Of a stretch of 64,000 nt of DNA, positions 25,382 to 33,579 are shown in pieces. The notes beneath the pieces were generated by a model, which searched no databases, was not told where the DNA came from, and was given only the letters and a program-made list of their open reading frames with translations. Source of the DNA: Paenibacillus amylolyticus (lineage in GTDB: Bacteria > Bacillota > Bacilli > Paenibacillales > Paenibacillaceae); the NCBI RefSeq assembly GCF_001570725.1, contig NZ_BCNV01000001.1, positions 2,170,001 to 2,234,000 on the forward strand, written 5' to 3'. The translations under genes were made by a program, and so were the position numbers. The first letter of the stretch is position 1; each line of letters opens with the position of its first letter.

Positions 25382-25502
25382 TGGACTTCAGGTTAAAACA
25401 GATATGGGTATCCTTAGTTTTGGTTTAGACTTAGCTGTTAAATCCTAACGACGAATATAGGAGCGATAATATTACAATCCTATATGAAGATTAGGATTTT
25501 TT
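25382..25502 (+). promoter_or_regulatory. Attenuator leader with mutually exclusive hairpins (riboswitch-like)
   Basis: A terminator (AATCCTA 25476-25482 with TAGGATT 25492-25498, then T's) competes with two alternatives. AAATCCTAA (25440-25448) can pair with TTAGGATTT (25491-25499), and ATATAGGA (25455-25462) with TCCTATAT (25478-25485). An upstream helix, GGTTAAAACAG (25391-25401) with CTGTTAAATCC (25435-25445), would sequester the first antiterminator strand. This is the layout of a transcriptional OFF switch. The 33-base core between the helix arms lacks the TCTACC element of the purine aptamer, so the ligand or binding protein is unknown. Confidence 0.6.
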
Positions 25503-25549
25503 GTTTTTAGCTTTGGAGTACAATTTGAAGGTTGGAGGCTGGCTTTACC

Positions 25550-26848
25550 ATGGACAATTGGTTCAAACTTAAAGAACGAGGCACGAGCATCCCTACAGAA
25601 ATTATCGCAGGGGTTACAACATTCTTCACAATGGTATACATAGTTATCGTAAACCCAGGAATACTCAGCAGTACGGGCATGGACTTTAACGGAGTATTCA
25701 TAGCAACGGTACTGGCAAGTATTGTCGGAACTCTGATTATGGGGCTATGGTCCAATTATCCGATCGTCATTGCGCCGGGTATGGGTCTGAATGCATTCTT
25801 TGCCTATAGTGTAGTTGCCGGATATGGCGTGTCTTGGCAGGTTGCACTGGGAGCTGTATTTATAGCAGGTATTTTGTTTATTATTTTATCGCTTACTTCA
25901 TTCCGTTACATGTTGCTTGATGCAATTCCCGCAAGTTTAAAACATGCAATAACAGCAGGGATCGGGTTGTTTATTACAACGGTAGGTCTGCAAAATGCCG
26001 GCATTATTGCCGATTCAGAATCGAATTTGATTACGATCGGGAACTTGGCAGAGCCAATGACTTATCTGACCATTATCGGATTGATTATCACCGTTGTGCT
26101 GATGGCTTATAATGTGAAAGGTTACTTGTTCATCGGCATGGTCGTTACAGCGATACTTGCCTGGATCATGGGACTATTCCAAATGCCGGAATCGATTGTA
26201 TCCATGCCGCAAGGCCTCGCGTCAACGGCTCTGCAACTGGATCTCGCAGGCATATTCTCGAATGGCTTGTATACGATCATATTTACGTTCCTGCTGATCA
26301 CACTGTTTGATACGACGGGCACGATGCTCGGCGTTGCTGAACAAGCAGGATTACTGAAGGAAGGTAAATTCCCACGCTCGCGTGGCGCACTATTGGCAGA
26401 TGCGGTAGGAACAACCAGCGGTGCTTTGCTCGGAACAAGTCCAACATCGGCTTACATCGAATCCAGCACAGGGGTAGCTGCAGGGGGAAGAACGGGACTG
26501 ACGGCGGTAACGGTAAGTGTGCTGCTTGCGCTGACGTTGTTCTTCACACCGATCGTAAGTGTAATTTCAAGCATTCCGGCGATTACTTCTCCGGCACTGA
26601 TCATTGTTGGGTACTTTATGATTAACGTTATCAGCAAAATCAAATGGGATGATCTCGAAGAAGCATTTCCGGCCTTCCTGATTATCATCCTTACTCCGTT
26701 GACGCATAGTATTGCGACAGGTATCGGCGTAGGCTTCATCTTCTATCCGGTACTCAAGCTGCTTCGTGGAAAAGGTAAAGATGTCCATCCGATATTCTAC
26801 ATTTTTGCGGTATTGTTCTTCATTCAGCTTGTATTCCTGGACCACTAA
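25550..26848 (+). CDS. NCS2/AzgA-type purine permease (PbuG-like)
   Basis: 432 residues from ATG 25550, with GGAGG 11 bases upstream; a TTG at 25532 is in frame but overlaps the ribosome site. A membrane protein of 12-14 segments and typical length of the hypoxanthine/guanine or adenine branch. Hallmarks are TFFTMVYIVIVNPGILS (24-40), PGMGLNAFFAYSV (74-86), ITLFDTTGTMLGVAEQAG and GTSPTSAYIESSTGVAAGGRTGL near the C-terminal half. The leader carries PurR-like boxes and an attenuator, consistent with purine-repressed uptake. Which base is carried is not clear. Confidence 0.92.
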   Translation: MDNWFKLKERGTSIPTEIIAGVTTFFTMVYIVIVNPGILSSTGMDFNGVFIATVLASIVGTLIMGLWSNYPIVIAPGMGLNAFFAYSVVAGYGVSWQVALGAVFIAGILFIILSLTSFRYMLLDAIPASLKHAITAGIGLFITTVGLQNAGIIADSESNLITIGNLAEPMTYLTIIGLIITVVLMAYNVKGYLFIGMVVTAILAWIMGLFQMPESIVSMPQGLASTALQLDLAGIFSNGLYTIIFTFLLITLFDTTGTMLGVAEQAGLLKEGKFPRSRGALLADAVGTTSGALLGTSPTSAYIESSTGVAAGGRTGLTAVTVSVLLALTLFFTPIVSVISSIPAITSPALIIVGYFMINVISKIKWDDLEEAFPAFLIIILTPLTHSIATGIGVGFIFYPVLKLLRGKGKDVHPIFYIFAVLFFIQLVFLDH

Positions 26849-26862
26849 AATGGTCTAATCAA

Positions 26863-26899
26863 AAAGAGAACTGCTCTAAACAAGCAGCTCTCTTTTTTT
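26863..26899 (+). terminator. Terminator after the purine permease
   Basis: AGAGAACTGCT pairs with AGCAGCTCTCT around an 8-base loop, followed by seven T. Confidence 0.9.
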
Positions 26900-26903
26900 G
26901 TTT

Positions 26904-26925
26904 GTTCATATTCAGTTCATATTCC
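26904..26925 (+). promoter_or_regulatory. Tandem 11-base direct repeat upstream of the hydrolase gene
   Basis: GTTCATATTCA (26904-26914) is repeated at once as GTTCATATTCC (26915-26925). An 11-base period is typical of OmpR-type response-regulator sites. A TATACC at 26958-26963 is a possible -10 with a poor -35. Confidence 0.4.
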
Positions 26926-27005
26926 CGTCACGAAGGGTACATCTTCCATGGTTACACTATACCTATGTCGCAAGAGCGGCTCTACAGATATAAAGACAGG
27001 AGAAG

Positions 27006-28001
27006 ATGGATGTGGCAAAAACAGTAGATATAACAACAACGGGGACTAAGGGCCGTAAAAAACGGAACTTATGGTTAAAAATAATTGGAGGTATTGTCGG
27101 CGCGCTGGTGCTATTCATGGGCATCACGTTTGTCGTTCATACAATCAGTAATGGGATCGAGAAGAAGAAAATTGAATCGTATGGCCAATATGTTAATGTC
27201 GATGGGAAAAATATGAATGTGTCCATTCAAGGCAGCGGGGAACAAACCATTGTGCTTTTGCCTGGACAAGGAACCCCGTCACCTGTACTTGATTTCAAAT
27301 TATTAATCGATGAATTAACTTCTGATTATAAAGTTGTAGCGATCGAGCCCTTCGGTTATGGATTAAGCGACCAAACCGAGACGGAGAGAACAACGGAGAA
27401 TATCGTCAGCGAAATTCATGAAGCTGTACAGCAGCTCGGCATTGATCGTTATATTCTGATGGGGCATTCTATCACTGGATTATACGCGGCGACTTATGTG
27501 AATACGTATCCGGATGAAGTTTCTGCTTTTGTCGGGATCGATAGCAGTGTTCCAAATCAACCCGGCATGGATGTTAAATTACCTTTGAACTTAATGAAGT
27601 TCCTGCAAAAATCAGGTCTAATGAGAGTGATTCAAAAAGTGAGCGGAGATTCCTATAAATCACTTGCATACGATGAACATACCAAAGAACAGATGAAGTT
27701 GATCGCGAATCAAGTCTCGACGAATCCGACACTGATCGATGAGCTTAAACACCTGGGTTCCAATTTCAAAAATGGAGAAAAACTCACTTACCCTCGTGAT
27801 CTGCCGATGCTTCTCTTTGTACAATCTAATAACGAGCACAATCCACAGTGGATTCCGCTACATGAAGAACAAGTGAAACAATCGGCACAGGGCAAAATGA
27901 TCCCAATGGAGGGATCACATTACCTGCATCATACGATATTCAAAGAAATTGCCGAGGAATTTAAATCATACATGAAACAAATTCAACCGAATAGTAATTA
28001 G
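27006..28001 (+). CDS. Membrane-anchored alpha/beta hydrolase
   Basis: 331 residues; ACAGGAGAAG precedes the ATG. A basic N-terminus (GRKKRNLWLK) and one transmembrane segment (about 25-47) put the catalytic domain outside the cell. The nucleophile elbow is GHSITG (Ser155), an early Asp lies in FVGIDSSVP, and the histidine is in MEGSHYLHH near the C-terminus. The oxyanion region is LLPGQGTPSP. This is a general alpha/beta hydrolase fold; substrate unknown. A direct repeat upstream suggests control by a response regulator. Confidence 0.85.
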   Translation: MDVAKTVDITTTGTKGRKKRNLWLKIIGGIVGALVLFMGITFVVHTISNGIEKKKIESYGQYVNVDGKNMNVSIQGSGEQTIVLLPGQGTPSPVLDFKLLIDELTSDYKVVAIEPFGYGLSDQTETERTTENIVSEIHEAVQQLGIDRYILMGHSITGLYAATYVNTYPDEVSAFVGIDSSVPNQPGMDVKLPLNLMKFLQKSGLMRVIQKVSGDSYKSLAYDEHTKEQMKLIANQVSTNPTLIDELKHLGSNFKNGEKLTYPRDLPMLLFVQSNNEHNPQWIPLHEEQVKQSAQGKMIPMEGSHYLHHTIFKEIAEEFKSYMKQIQPNSN

Positions 28002-28020
28002 TTTTAATAAAAAACATAGA

Positions 28021-28053
28021 AAAACGAGTCACCTCAAGGTGACCCGTTTTTTT
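28021..28053. terminator. Bidirectional terminator between convergent genes
   Basis: AAAACGAGTCACCT and AGGTGACCCGTTTT form a stem with a two-base loop and one mismatch. A and T runs on both sides allow function on both strands. Confidence 0.92.
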
Positions 28054-28055
28054 AT

Positions 28056-28988
28056 TTACTGCGACAAACCTTCTGTTACTTTGTCGATGTTCCATTTGAC
28101 CATGGTGATGTATGTGTCTCCATCTTCGCCCTTTTTAGCCAGGGAGTCTGTGAAGATTTTTGAGTGAATAGGGGCACCTGTCTCAGTAGATACCGTCTCC
28201 ATCGTCTTGGGATTAACGCTGGTTTCTACAAACAGAGCTGGAATCTGGTTGGTTCTGATAATATCAATAATCCGGTTCATCTGATCAGGCGTACCTTGGC
28301 TATCCGTATTGATTTCCCAGATATATGCCGCTTCAAAGCCGTAAGCCTTGGAGAAATACTTGAATGCACCTTCACTTGTTACCAGAATCCGCTTATCCGC
28401 GGGAACTTTGGCAATTTGATCTTTGGCATACTGATCGGCTTCCTCTAATTTGGTAACATAGGCAGCTTGGTTGTCCAAATAATACTGCTCATTTTCCGGA
28501 TCTTTCTCAATGATCCGCTTCGTAATGATGTCCACATACTTGATTCCGTTTTGAATGTCTAGCCAAGCGTGTGGATCTTCCTGCGTTTCTTTGCCTGCTT
28601 CGCTAAGATACATTGGTGTTACTTCTTCCGAAACTACGAACGCAGCGTCCGTTTTGTTAGTAACCTTCAGGAGATCCTGGAACCAACCTTTTCCCGTCTC
28701 AAGGTTAAGTCCGTTATAGAAGACCAGATCTGCCTCTGATATTTTTTTCGTATCTTGTGGCAAAGGGTCATACATGTGTGGATCGGTTCCAATGGGAACC
28801 ATGCTGTATACTTCGGCTTTGTCACCTGCAACATTCTCTACCATATCCGCAATAACGGAATATGTAGCTACAATCTTTAATTTATCCTCTGGAGTGGTCG
28901 ATGCCTCCGTGCTATTGGATGTTGTATCGGAACACGCAGATAGAATAACCATAAGGGCAATAAAAACACCAATCATTTGTTTTTTCAT
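28056..28988 (-). CDS. Manganese-type ABC transporter substrate-binding lipoprotein (TroA/PsaA/MntA family)
   Basis: 310 residues. The lipobox LSAC puts Cys19 at the mature N-terminus. The cluster A-I metal site is visible: His in GTDPHMYDP, His in EDPHAWLD, Glu in VTSEGAFKYFSKAYG and Asp in FTDSLAKKG. Glutamate in the third position (rather than His as in ZnuA) favours manganese or iron over zinc. It is the last gene of a three-gene operon and overlaps the permease gene by four bases. An MntR-like box in the operon promoter agrees with a manganese role. Confidence 0.93.
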   Translation of the reverse strand: MKKQMIGVFIALMVILSACSDTTSNSTEASTTPEDKLKIVATYSVIADMVENVAGDKAEVYSMVPIGTDPHMYDPLPQDTKKISEADLVFYNGLNLETGKGWFQDLLKVTNKTDAAFVVSEEVTPMYLSEAGKETQEDPHAWLDIQNGIKYVDIITKRIIEKDPENEQYYLDNQAAYVTKLEEADQYAKDQIAKVPADKRILVTSEGAFKYFSKAYGFEAAYIWEINTDSQGTPDQMNRIIDIIRTNQIPALFVETSVNPKTMETVSTETGAPIHSKIFTDSLAKKGEDGDTYITMVKWNIDKVTEGLSQ

Positions 28989-29827
28989 TGTGCTTTCAAT
29001 CCTTTCTTAAAAAAGTTGTTTTTCGGAGACAGAATAAACGAAATGGCGAAACCACTCACACCAACAAGGACAATTGTTGCACTCGTCGGCAGGTTGAATT
29101 CAAAACTAAGTATTACGCCAACGACTCCGGATACTGCTCCGTAGATCGAAGCAAAGATGATCATGTGAAGCAATTTGTTAGTCCATAGATAGGAGGTCGC
29201 TGCTGGTATAACAAGCATCGCAATGACCAGTACAATCCCCACTTGGGACAGGGAAGAGACGGTAACGACGGAGAGTAGAAGCATGAGCAAGTAATGATAA
29301 AAGTTGGTGTTCAATCCGTACGCTTTTGACACGACCGGATCAAACGAACTGATCAACAACTCCTTGTAGAACAAGGATACAACAGCGATTACGGCAAGCA
29401 TGATGATAAAGGACTGCGCCAATTCTGACTGCGGAACCGCCAAAATGTTACCGAACAGAATATGTGTTAAGTCCAGACCGCTTTTCGCAAACGTAATGAG
29501 AACGATGCCTAATGCGAAGAATGAGCTCAAAACAATGCCGATAGACGTATCGCTTTTAATCGTGCTGCGGTTGGTGATAAATTGAATCAGAATCGCTGCA
29601 ATGAGTCCGAACACTGACGCGCCGAGCAGTACGTTGATCCCCAAGATGTAGGATATGGCTACTCCAGGCAAAACAGCGTGTGACAACGCATCACCCATCA
29701 ACGACATTTTCCGAAGCACGATAAAGCTGCCGAGTACCCCTGATACAATCCCCAATATTATCGCAGATAGACCTGCGTTCAGTGCATACACCGGAATATC
29801 AAGCCATGTTGACAACATGTTAATCAT
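28985..29827 (-). CDS. Manganese ABC transporter permease
   Basis: 280 residues from ATG 29827, which has GGGAG nine bases upstream; the in-frame ATG at 29836 abuts that site. It has seven to nine hydrophobic segments of the ABC-3 (TroC/MntB) family: GVLGSFIVLRKMSLMGDALSHAVLPGVAISYILG near the N-terminus is the family signature with the conserved GDALSHA. The start overlaps the end of the ATPase gene by eight bases and the end overlaps the binding-protein gene by four, so the three are coupled. Confidence 0.93.
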   Translation of the reverse strand: MINMLSTWLDIPVYALNAGLSAIILGIVSGVLGSFIVLRKMSLMGDALSHAVLPGVAISYILGINVLLGASVFGLIAAILIQFITNRSTIKSDTSIGIVLSSFFALGIVLITFAKSGLDLTHILFGNILAVPQSELAQSFIIMLAVIAVVSLFYKELLISSFDPVVSKAYGLNTNFYHYLLMLLLSVVTVSSLSQVGIVLVIAMLVIPAATSYLWTNKLLHMIIFASIYGAVSGVVGVILSFEFNLPTSATIVLVGVSGFAISFILSPKNNFFKKGLKAQ

Positions 29828-30566
29828 TCTGAACATCTCCCAACCCTTTAATCTGGATATTACCTAGAGATGATCCATATGCGGCTTGTATGTTCTCTGT
29901 TGTAAACGTGCTAGATACGTCTCCAAAAGCAACCAGTTTTTTGTTGAGAATGATGATCTTGTCAAAATACTCTTCAACCTCATGCAAGTCATGGTGAACA
30001 ATTAAGATTGTTTTTCCTTGCTCCCGAAGATTCTTCAGCAGATCCACAATGATTCTTTCACTCACGAGATCAATACCTACAAAGGGTTCATCCAGGAAGA
30101 AGATATCTGCCTGCTGGGCGAGCGCCCTTGCAATGAATACCCGCTGCAGTTGTCCCCCGGAGAGGTTGCTAATTTGTTTGTTCGCCAGATCAGCGATATC
30201 CACCAGTTCCATACAGTGGTCCACGTAGGCTTTTTCTTTTTTTCCCGGTCTTTGAAAAAGCTTCAGCTTAGGGTACGTTCCTGTCAGGATCGTGTCCCGT
30301 ACCGTGATGGGAAAAGTCAGATCAACATCGCTTTTCTGTGGTACATATGCGATGTTCTTTTTTTCCTGAGCAATCGCGGTGCCGTTAACGGTAACGTTAC
30401 CCGTACGTTTCTTGATGACGCCCAATAAAGATTTGATGAACGTCGATTTTCCCGCTCCATTAGGTCCAATGATGCCGATCGTGAATCCGAGTGGAATATC
30501 GATATCTACATTTTGAAGCGCAGGATTACCAAAGTAATCCACATTCAGTTGACTGATTTGTATCAT
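29820..30566 (-). CDS. Manganese ABC transporter ATP-binding protein
   Basis: 248 residues from ATG 30566, preceded by GAAGGGGCG; a longer reading has no site. Walker A is GPNGAGKST, the Q-loop is YVPQKSD, the signature is LSGGQLQR, Walker B is IFFLDEPFVGID, and the switch His is in IVHHDLHEVEEYF. Of the ABC importers it fits the zinc/manganese ABC-3 group. It energises uptake through the permease encoded next, and heads the operon. Confidence 0.95.
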   Translation of the reverse strand: MIQISQLNVDYFGNPALQNVDIDIPLGFTIGIIGPNGAGKSTFIKSLLGVIKKRTGNVTVNGTAIAQEKKNIAYVPQKSDVDLTFPITVRDTILTGTYPKLKLFQRPGKKEKAYVDHCMELVDIADLANKQISNLSGGQLQRVFIARALAQQADIFFLDEPFVGIDLVSERIIVDLLKNLREQGKTILIVHHDLHEVEEYFDKIIILNKKLVAFGDVSSTFTTENIQAAYGSSLGNIQIKGLGDVQND

Positions 30567-30643
30567 GGTTCTTCGCCCCTTCAAACGTTGACTCTATTAA
30601 AATATATTTCCTTAGTATAAAAAACATTCGCAAGCGCTAGTTT

Positions 30644-30659
30644 GTTTCCTCAGGGAAAC
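30644..30659. promoter_or_regulatory. MntR-like operator
   Basis: GTTTCCTCAGGGAAAC is a near-perfect palindrome resembling the DtxR/MntR boxes of Bacillus manganese genes. A second half-site-like TTTCCTTA is at 30664-30671. Both are just downstream of the predicted start of transcription. Confidence 0.65.
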
Positions 30660-30674
30660 TTTATTTCCTTAATC

Positions 30675-30704
30675 AATATATTATTGAGTCGGGCTTTTTG
30701 TCAA
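30675..30704 (-). promoter_or_regulatory. SigA promoter of the manganese transporter operon
   Basis: Read leftward, TTGACA (30704-30699), 18-base spacer, TATATT (30680-30675). Confidence 0.75.
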
Positions 30705-30763
30705 CCACAAAATATTTTGTGAAGACAACGATTGAATCACAACGTATGGCTTTTATGGCATAA

Positions 30764-30802
30764 CAAAAACCCTTCTATAGTTTCATGAAAAGAAGAGAAG
30801 GG
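30764..30802 (-). terminator. Terminator after the GT61 gene
   Basis: On the minus strand CCCTTCT (30802-30796) pairs with AGAAGGG (30776-30770), followed by five T. Confidence 0.7.
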
Positions 30803-30812
30803 CTGATGCTGA

Positions 30813-31964
30813 TCATTTATGATGTGTTACTCCAGCTAAACAAAGAGTTTGTTCCAGTCGATCCAGATCCACGGAGAAGTCTTCCAATCCCGAAAAACGG
30901 TCCTGTCTCGTCCCGTCCTCTTGCCCATAGATCATATAATAATCAAGTTTGTTATGGTTGCTGATCATCCAATACGTAGGTACTATATGCCGGATATGAA
31001 AAATTTCGATAACTAGGGTTCCTTTACTGCAAAAAGCAAGATTGGCCAGTCCCGCTCCGTGCGATGAAACGATTGCTCGTGCAGAAGCAAACAACTGAAC
31101 TTGCTGTGCTACGGTCCAATCCTCCAGACAAACAGGAACAAACCCGTAGGCCTCCAAATGCCGTATGACTTCATCCTCATTAGTTATTCGTCGAGCAGAG
31201 GCTTTGCTCCGAGATATGAAAATGCGAACAGAAGAATGGAGTGTTGTATCACGCCCGGGTAACATAAACGTCCGAAGGATAGCTGTTGTCCAAGGTGGAT
31301 AATGGGAATTCATCATTAGGGAAGGCACGACCAATCGATCAGCCTGATACTCCAAATCTTCTCTAGTACAAATCACTGTCGATTCTGATACGCCAAACAT
31401 AGATAACGTTTCTTTCACAAAATATCCATGAGGATTCGGATTCATAATCAGGGATTCAAAAGGAACATTTAACATCCGAAGCATACCCAGTCGAGGCAGA
31501 ACATCATATAACCAATGAAAATAATTATGACTCCCGCAAAAAGTCAAAACCGCAGCAGTCCCATGCAGATGATGATGTTCCTGTGCCTTCCTCCGATGCA
31601 AGGCGGGGTGTTCTTCCAGTGTCATCATTCTGTTATGTCGTCCATCGTATTCCGGAGAAAGGTCGAAGATCAGTTTTCCGTCGGGTGTCAGGATCGCACC
31701 TGATGTTCCCCACACACGCCCATTCGATATGTATGCAACATATCCGCCTTCAGGATGAAGGGTATAGGGCATCAAATAACGGTGAATCTCCGTTTCAAGG
31801 GTTTTCGGAAGCTTGAATTCAGCGGCTTCGCCAAAATCAAAAGGGTCAATTTTTTCTTCGCCGCCGGGAGAAACGGAAGTAATCCATTCCATAATGTCTC
31901 TATAGAAACCGAACTTTTTTGGACTCTTTTCTGTCGATTTAGCGTTACTGCACATATCATTCAC
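30813..31964 (-). CDS. GT61-family (DUF563) glycosyltransferase
   Basis: 383 residues from the GTG at 31964, which has GGAGGG seven bases upstream; an ATG at 31979 (388 residues) is possible but overlaps that site. Marks of the DUF563 family are FCGSHNYFHWLYDVLPRLGML (about 145-165), VRIFISRSKASARRI (about 245) and SSHGAGLANLAFCSKGTLVIEI (about 300-322). The family transfers sugars in polysaccharide or cell-surface glycan assembly. No other polysaccharide genes lie near, so its acceptor is unknown. It has no signal peptide or membrane segment. Confidence 0.88.
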   Translation of the reverse strand: MNDMCSNAKSTEKSPKKFGFYRDIMEWITSVSPGGEEKIDPFDFGEAAEFKLPKTLETEIHRYLMPYTLHPEGGYVAYISNGRVWGTSGAILTPDGKLIFDLSPEYDGRHNRMMTLEEHPALHRRKAQEHHHLHGTAAVLTFCGSHNYFHWLYDVLPRLGMLRMLNVPFESLIMNPNPHGYFVKETLSMFGVSESTVICTREDLEYQADRLVVPSLMMNSHYPPWTTAILRTFMLPGRDTTLHSSVRIFISRSKASARRITNEDEVIRHLEAYGFVPVCLEDWTVAQQVQLFASARAIVSSHGAGLANLAFCSKGTLVIEIFHIRHIVPTYWMISNHNKLDYYMIYGQEDGTRQDRFSGLEDFSVDLDRLEQTLCLAGVTHHK

Positions 31965-32090
31965 TCTTTGTCCCTCCATGACCCTTGTTACTATGATGCT
32001 AAGTTATGCAAACAGTACTCAAAGGGGACGAAGATGGGGATATAGGTATCGAACTTGATGACGTAGTTGTTCTTATTACCATTTGCACAA

Positions 32091-33443
32091 TTACTGTACC
32101 AAATGTTCCAGATCCGGCTGCAATTTGTTTCGCAGAACATATAGCATGATGGCACCAACAAGGAACGCGACGGCATCAGCAATGACAAGTGACCAGATCA
32201 CTCCATGAAAGCCGTTTGTTTGATTAGCGATATACAATACAGGAATTAGCGTAATTCCTTGAATGATGGACATTATAAACGCGGCGGTTCCTTGGGCTGT
32301 TGCTTGGAAGATCCCCATAAACAAAGAAGTCATTCCTGTAATGAACAAAGATAAGAAGGTCACATGAAGAATGTAGCTACCCATTTCTATTAATTGTGGG
32401 TCAGTCGTAAATAAACCAATCAAGTGGTCGGAGATCAGATAGACGATAACGCCGAACACGACGGCCAACCCCATAATAGATTTGATCGTAAATCCAATGG
32501 TTTGTTTCATGCGTAATTTATTCGCGGTAAATGAGAAGGCAATCAACGGCACGACTCCCTCGCACAAGCCCATCAGAATAAACTCGGGAAATTGCAATAA
32601 ACGTGATGAAATTCCATATCCCGCTATAGCCTGATCGCCATATTCGCTAAGAAAAAGGTTAAGAATAAGCGACATCGCACCCAAGAAAACACTCATAACA
32701 AAGACGGGAACTCCGATTTTGAATACGTTGCTCAGAATGTCCTTGGAAACCTTGAACCATTTTAGGGAGACGGTTAAGAATTGACTCTTATAACTCATAT
32801 GGAAAGCGTAGAATGCACTCGCAACCAAGTTAGAGATGACCGTAGCAGATGCAACTCCGATCACGCCCCAATGAAAGACAAAAATGAATATCGCATCAAG
32901 AATAATATTTATAGCAACACTGAGAATCATACCGATCATCGACGTGATTGCTGAACCTTCTGAGCGCACAATATTCTCCAGCGTGAAGAATAATATGACA
33001 AATGGTGAACCAATCAGCATAACCGTGACATAGTCTTTCGTAAATCCGAAGGACTCAGGCGTTGCCCCCAGCCCATGAACGATTGGCTCGATCAATGGGA
33101 GGCCCACAGCAATCACGATAAGTCCGAGAACTAAGCTGCTGTAAAAGGCAAATGAGGATACATGCTTCAGATCATCAGCCTTTTTCTCACCTAACAAACG
33201 AGAGATGAATGTACCGCTGCCGATGCCAATTAAGTTGCCAAGCGCCATAATGACCGCAAATAACGGCAACGTTAGTGCGAGTGCGGTTAACATGGCTGTA
33301 TTCCCCAGTGTGCCAAGGAAATAGGCATTCAAGATGGAATAGATGACACTCATTGAGGTGCCTAGCATCATTGGAACAGCAAAGTGGGCTACGGCTTTGG
33401 CGATTGGTGCTTTTTCAAAGTAATGGAGGTTTTCTGCATCCAT
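32091..33443 (-). CDS. MATE-family efflux transporter
   Basis: 450 residues from ATG 33443; a GTG three codons earlier is also possible. Twelve hydrophobic segments in two homologous halves. The N-terminal signature PIAKAVAHFAVPMMLGTSMSVIYSILNAYFLG and GNLIGIGSGTFISRLLGEKKADD are typical of NorM/DinF-type MATE proteins, which export cationic drugs using sodium or proton gradients. It is divergent to a TetR gene, and three copies of a palindromic operator lie between them, so it is most likely derepressed by its own substrates. Confidence 0.95.
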   Translation of the reverse strand: MDAENLHYFEKAPIAKAVAHFAVPMMLGTSMSVIYSILNAYFLGTLGNTAMLTALALTLPLFAVIMALGNLIGIGSGTFISRLLGEKKADDLKHVSSFAFYSSLVLGLIVIAVGLPLIEPIVHGLGATPESFGFTKDYVTVMLIGSPFVILFFTLENIVRSEGSAITSMIGMILSVAINIILDAIFIFVFHWGVIGVASATVISNLVASAFYAFHMSYKSQFLTVSLKWFKVSKDILSNVFKIGVPVFVMSVFLGAMSLILNLFLSEYGDQAIAGYGISSRLLQFPEFILMGLCEGVVPLIAFSFTANKLRMKQTIGFTIKSIMGLAVVFGVIVYLISDHLIGLFTTDPQLIEMGSYILHVTFLSLFITGMTSLFMGIFQATAQGTAAFIMSIIQGITLIPVLYIANQTNGFHGVIWSLVIADAVAFLVGAIMLYVLRNKLQPDLEHLVQ

Positions 33444-33476
33444 GTGAGTCACTACTTTCTTCGTTAATATTGATCT

Positions 33477-33562
33477 AATCTAACACCGTTAGATTGAAAC
33501 TTACAGTGTTAGATGTTATCATGAACCTATGAACCTGTAAAGCACAAACTTACACTGTTAGA
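33477..33562. promoter_or_regulatory. Three TetR operators between the MATE and TetR genes
   Basis: AATCTAAC-ACC-GTTAGATT (33477-33495), TTACAGTGTTAGA (33501-33513) and TTACACTGTTAGA (33550-33562) share a half-site, TGTTAGA or GTTAGA. Confidence 0.75.
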
Positions 33563-33579
33563 TAAAAGGGCGGATATCG

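Noticed and set aside
25391-25445. Guanine/adenine riboswitch ahead of the purine permease
   Set aside because: An ATATGG occurs at 25403-25408, but the TATA joining region, the TCTACC loop and the three-helix spacing of that aptamer are absent.
28056-30566. Zinc (Znu-type) transporter
   Set aside because: The third metal ligand is Glu (TSEGAFKYF) and no His-rich loop is present, which favours manganese.
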